DNA of 64,000 nt from Schnuerera sp. xch1 (GTDB lineage Bacteria > Bacillota > Clostridia > Tissierellales > Tepidimicrobiaceae): assembly GCF_019931165.1 (NCBI RefSeq), contig NZ_JAIOUP010000003.1, positions 111,983 through 175,982 on the forward strand, in the 5' to 3' direction. Numbering within the stretch: the stretch's first letter is position 1; each line of letters begins with the position of its first letter. The notes under the pieces are model-generated. The model was not told the DNA's origin. It made no database searches and saw only the letters and a list, made by a program, of their open reading frames with translations. The position numbers were made by a program, and so were the translations under genes. This document shows, piece by piece, positions 61,337-64,000 of this stretch.

Positions 61337-63697
61337 ATGACTGAATTTAAATACATTAAATGGTTTAATCAAATCAATAAAGATGATATACCTTTGGTTG
61401 GCGGCAAAGGAGCAAATTTAGGTGAATTAACTCAAAAGGGGTTAGATGTGCCACCAGGATTCTGTGTAACAGCAGAAGCATATAATTATTTTATTGAAAA
61501 AGCTAACCTGGGTGATAAGATAAAGGGAAATATTGAGGATTTAGACGTAGAAGATTCCATTGAATTACAAAAGGCTAGTAAAGAAGTACAAGAGTTAATA
61601 ATGTCTCAACAAGTTCCTAAGGATTTGGCTGATGAGATTAAATTAGCATATCATAAATTCAATAAAAAAATAGATATAGAAAATGCAGAAGTAGCTGTTA
61701 GATCTTCAGCGACAGCAGAAGATTTGCCAGAGGCTTCTTTTGCAGGGCAACAAGATACTTATTTACACATAAGTGGATATGAAGAACTATTGAATCATAT
61801 AAAAAAGTGTTGGGCATCCCTTTGGACAGGTAGAGCTATATATTACAGGGAAAATCAACAATTTGACCATTTTGATGTAGCATTGAGTGTAGTAGTACAG
61901 AAAATGGTTAATAGTGAAAAAGCAGGGGTAATGTTTACTGCAAATCCAATTAACAATGACCCTAACCAGATTATGATAAATGCAAGTTGGGGATTAGGAG
62001 AAGCAGTAGTATCAGGAACTGTAACTCCAGATGAATATATAATTGATAAAAAATCTGAGGAAATTGCTGAAAAGCATATTGCAGAAAAAACGGTTATGAT
62101 AGTGAAAAAGGATATAGGTGTAGGGACAGTTGAAATTAAAGTATCAGATTATTTAGGATATGACTATATTAATAAGCAATGTTTAACTGATGAAGAGATT
62201 TTTATATTATCAGATTATGGAATGAAAATCGAGGAATTATATGGAAGTCATCAGGATATAGAGTGGGGATTTGATAAGGATACTAAAAAATTATATATAT
62301 TACAATCAAGACCAATAACTACTATAAAGGGAGAGAAAGTAATGGAAAAAGAAGTAGAAAAGAAAGAATTAAAAGCTTTATCAAGAGGATTAGCAGCATC
62401 TCCAGGGATTGGAGTTGGCAAGGTTAAATATATAAGCGATATATCCGAAATATCAAGAGTAGAAGATGGAGACATTTTAGTAACCATAATGACTAACCCA
62501 GATATGGTTCCAGCTATGAGAAGGGCTAATGCAGTAGTAACAGAGGAAGGCGGAAGAACTTGCCATGCAGCAATAGTATCAAGAGAACTAGGAATTCCAT
62601 GTATAGTTGGTGCTAAAGGTGCTACTGAAGTATTAAAAGAGGGCATGGATGTTACTGTTGATGCTAAAAGAGGAGTAGTTTATGAAGGAATAGTGTTACA
62701 AGAGAAAAAAGAGGAAACAAAGGATGTAACAGTAAATGGGCAAGCACCTATTAGTGAAGATTTAGTACATCAACTAGCACCAGTAACAGCAACTAAGATA
62801 TACATGAACTTAGGAGAACCATCCATAATAGAGAGATATAAGAATTTACCTTTTGATGGTATAGGACTTATGAGAACTGAATTTATATTTACTAATTTAA
62901 TAGGAGCACATCCAATGTATCTAGTTAAAACTGGACAAGGAAAACTTTTGATAGACAAATTAGCAGAAGGTATTACTATGGTAGCCCAGGAAATATATCC
63001 AAAACCAGTAGTAGTTAGACTATCAGATTTTAGGACCAATGAATTTAGAGGATTAAAAGGCGGAGATGAAGTAGAACCAATAGAAGCTAATCCAATGATA
63101 GGATGGAGAGGGGTATCAAGATATATTTCCCCAGAATATGAAGAAGGATTCAGACTAGAATGTAGAGCTATGAAGAAGGTAAGAGAAGAATTTGGGCTTG
63201 AAAATGTATGGGCAATGTTACCATTTGTAAGGACTACTTGGGAACTTAAAAAGGTAAAGAAAATAATGGCAGAAGAAGGCTTAGTACAGGATAAAGGATT
63301 TAAAATTTGGATAATGGCAGAAGTGCCATCAGTGGTATTTGAAGCAGAAGAGTTTGCACAATTGGTAGATGGATTTAGCATTGGAAGCAATGATTTAACT
63401 CAGCTTATAATGGGAGCAGATAGAGATTCAGGCATACTTAATAATATGGGATATTTTGATGAAAGAAATGAGGCTGTAAAGAGAGCTATATCCAAGCTCA
63501 TCAAAGCAGCTCATAAATATGGCAAGACAATATCCATATGTGGGCAAGGACCATCTCAATATCCAGAGTTTGCGGAGTTTTTAGTTCAACAAGGAATAGA
63601 CAGTATGAGTGTCAACCCAGATACAGTAGCATATACAAGAAGATTGGTTGCTACAGTAGAACAGAAAATGATATTGAATAAGATTAGGAATATATAA
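61337..63697 (+). CDS. ppsA: Phosphoenolpyruvate synthase
   Basis: 786 residues. Makes PEP from pyruvate with ATP giving AMP and phosphate, for gluconeogenesis. N-terminal nucleotide domain: LVGGKGANLGELTQKG near 20-35, VAVRSSATAEDLPEASFAGQ near 122-141. Central phosphohistidine in GGRTCHAAIVSRELG (H410). C-terminal TIM barrel: GLMRTEFIFTN, then GFSIGSNDLTQLIMGADRDS near 680-699 and SICGQGPSQYPEF with the catalytic Cys. ATG 61337 follows GGGAGG; an in-frame ATG 15 bases before overlaps that site. An IS end begins 13 bases after its stop. Confidence 0.95.
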   Translation: MTEFKYIKWFNQINKDDIPLVGGKGANLGELTQKGLDVPPGFCVTAEAYNYFIEKANLGDKIKGNIEDLDVEDSIELQKASKEVQELIMSQQVPKDLADEIKLAYHKFNKKIDIENAEVAVRSSATAEDLPEASFAGQQDTYLHISGYEELLNHIKKCWASLWTGRAIYYRENQQFDHFDVALSVVVQKMVNSEKAGVMFTANPINNDPNQIMINASWGLGEAVVSGTVTPDEYIIDKKSEEIAEKHIAEKTVMIVKKDIGVGTVEIKVSDYLGYDYINKQCLTDEEIFILSDYGMKIEELYGSHQDIEWGFDKDTKKLYILQSRPITTIKGEKVMEKEVEKKELKALSRGLAASPGIGVGKVKYISDISEISRVEDGDILVTIMTNPDMVPAMRRANAVVTEEGGRTCHAAIVSRELGIPCIVGAKGATEVLKEGMDVTVDAKRGVVYEGIVLQEKKEETKDVTVNGQAPISEDLVHQLAPVTATKIYMNLGEPSIIERYKNLPFDGIGLMRTEFIFTNLIGAHPMYLVKTGQGKLLIDKLAEGITMVAQEIYPKPVVVRLSDFRTNEFRGLKGGDEVEPIEANPMIGWRGVSRYISPEYEEGFRLECRAMKKVREEFGLENVWAMLPFVRTTWELKKVKKIMAEEGLVQDKGFKIWIMAEVPSVVFEAEEFAQLVDGFSIGSNDLTQLIMGADRDSGILNNMGYFDERNEAVKRAISKLIKAAHKYGKTISICGQGPSQYPEFAEFLVQQGIDSMSVNPDTVAYTRRLVATVEQKMILNKIRNI

Positions 63698-63710
63698 TGG
63701 GCGACCCTTG

Positions 63711-64000
63711 TGAACTGCCCCATGTCAAGTAGACAACTAAATTAATTAAAAATTTATGCACTTATGGATGCATGGTTTCGATATTCTAAAGGAGCCATGC
63801 ATCCTAGTCTTTTTTGAAATCTTTTTTCATTATAGAATTTAATATATTTAACTATTTTTTCTTTTAATTCTTCAAGTGTTTTAAATTTTTTACCATAAAA
63901 CATCTCAACTTTTAATGTACCAAAAAATCCTTCCATAGGTCCATTATCAATGCACTTACCAACTCTAGACATACTTTGAGTCATACCAGCTTCTTCAATC
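63711..64000 (-). mobile_element. IS3/IS150-type insertion sequence, right part
   Basis: The element begins at 63711 with TGAACTGCCCCATGTCAAG, which resembles the terminal inverted repeat of IS150-type elements (TGTACTGCACCCAT...). The transposase gene reads towards this end and continues past the window edge, so only one end is visible. The adjoining bases CTTG at 63707-63710 could be the target duplication but the other copy is outside. It lies directly downstream of ppsA. Confidence 0.7.
63754..63999 (-). CDS. IS3-family transposase OrfB, C-terminal part
   Basis: About 81 visible residues of the DDE integrase domain; the frame is open at the window edge and the M at 63984 is internal. QSMSRVGKCIDNGPMEGFFG holds the last catalytic glutamate (PME), followed by KVEMFYGKKF, IVKYIKFYNEKRFQKRLG and a MAPLEYR C-terminus, all characteristic of IS150/IS3 OrfB. 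Whether the element is intact cannot be told. Confidence 0.9.
   Translation of the reverse strand: MEEAGMTQSMSRVGKCIDNGPMEGFFGTLKVEMFYGKKFKTLEELKEKIVKYIKFYNEKRFQKRLGCMAPLEYRNHASISA

Noticed and set aside
62770..63390. A 206-codon open frame antisense to ppsA
   Set aside because: It mirrors the codon pattern of ppsA on the other strand, has no ribosome binding site and reads as low-complexity Ser/Pro/Leu with no family motif.
1..64000. CRISPR array, tRNA or rRNA genes, prophage or toxin-antitoxin modules
   Set aside because: No regularly spaced repeats, no tRNA cloverleaf signatures, no rRNA stretches and no phage or antitoxin-like proteins were found on either strand by eye.

Overview
The window is low-GC (roughly 30 % by eye) DNA with strong AGGAGG-type ribosome binding sites, frequent TTG/GTG starts and TGnTATAAT promoters. 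It looks like the chromosome of an anaerobic Firmicute of the Clostridia/Tissierellia type. The anaerobic character is inferred from a probable Re-citrate synthase, an Etf-coupled 2-hydroxyacid dehydrogenase and a cobalamin salvage cluster. No rRNA, tRNA, CRISPR array or prophage was seen. The only mobile element is an IS3/IS150-type element cut by the right edge.

Layout. (1) 1-2200: tail of a CstA-type carbon-starvation/peptide transporter, a GlpP antiterminator and a VanW-domain protein. (2) 2200-7100: a LacI-type repressor divergent from a Leloir operon galK-galT-galE, with two matching operators between them. (3) 7100-18560: an orphan double-domain sugar ABC ATPase with a DeoR-type regulator, divergent from an L-arabinose operon (ChvE-like lipoprotein, GguA-like ATPase, GguB-like permease, araB, araA, araD, galM). 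(4) 18540-23960: housekeeping and unknown genes (GIY-YIG, recX, two alpha/beta hydrolases, TraX-like, small proteins, DUF4349 lipoprotein). (5) 24170-29950: an operon of aminotransferase, YjiH-type transporter, EtfB, EtfA and GlcD-type flavoprotein, probably interconverting an amino acid or 2-oxoacid with a 2-hydroxyacid by Etf-linked chemistry. (6) 29960-35160: cobalamin riboswitch with btuFCD on the minus strand and cobU-cobS-cobC on the plus strand. (7) 35460-43250: probable Re-citrate synthase, aconitase, NAD-type isocitrate dehydrogenase and pyruvate carboxylase, which together run pyruvate plus acetyl-CoA to 2-oxoglutarate (glutamate precursor). (8) 43530-52940: MBL-fold/DUF3006 pair, methyltransferase, MTH1187, YkuK, a PfkB-type sugar-phosphate kinase, THEP1 NTPase with an EF2563/YqeB protein, DegV, Cu/Zn SOD, patatin and a zincin-like protein. 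(9) 53090-58680: YhaO/YhaN-type nuclease pair, a metallophosphoesterase, nagB and a CYTH protein. (10) 58780-64000: two small proteins built from duplicated hydrophobic repeats around a DUF378 gene, a broken chemotaxis receptor gene, PEP synthase and the IS end.

The carbon genes fit together. Galactose and arabinose are imported and fed to glycolysis and the pentose phosphate pathway. PEP synthase and pyruvate carboxylase provide anaplerosis, and the half-TCA operon delivers 2-oxoglutarate. The least explained items are the duplicated-repeat hydrophobic proteins at 58779-59500, the long inverted repeat with an internal cre-like box in the arabinose leader, the orphan ABC ATPase/DeoR pair, and the aminotransferase-YjiH-Etf-GlcD module. 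All family assignments come from reading motifs; no database search was run.
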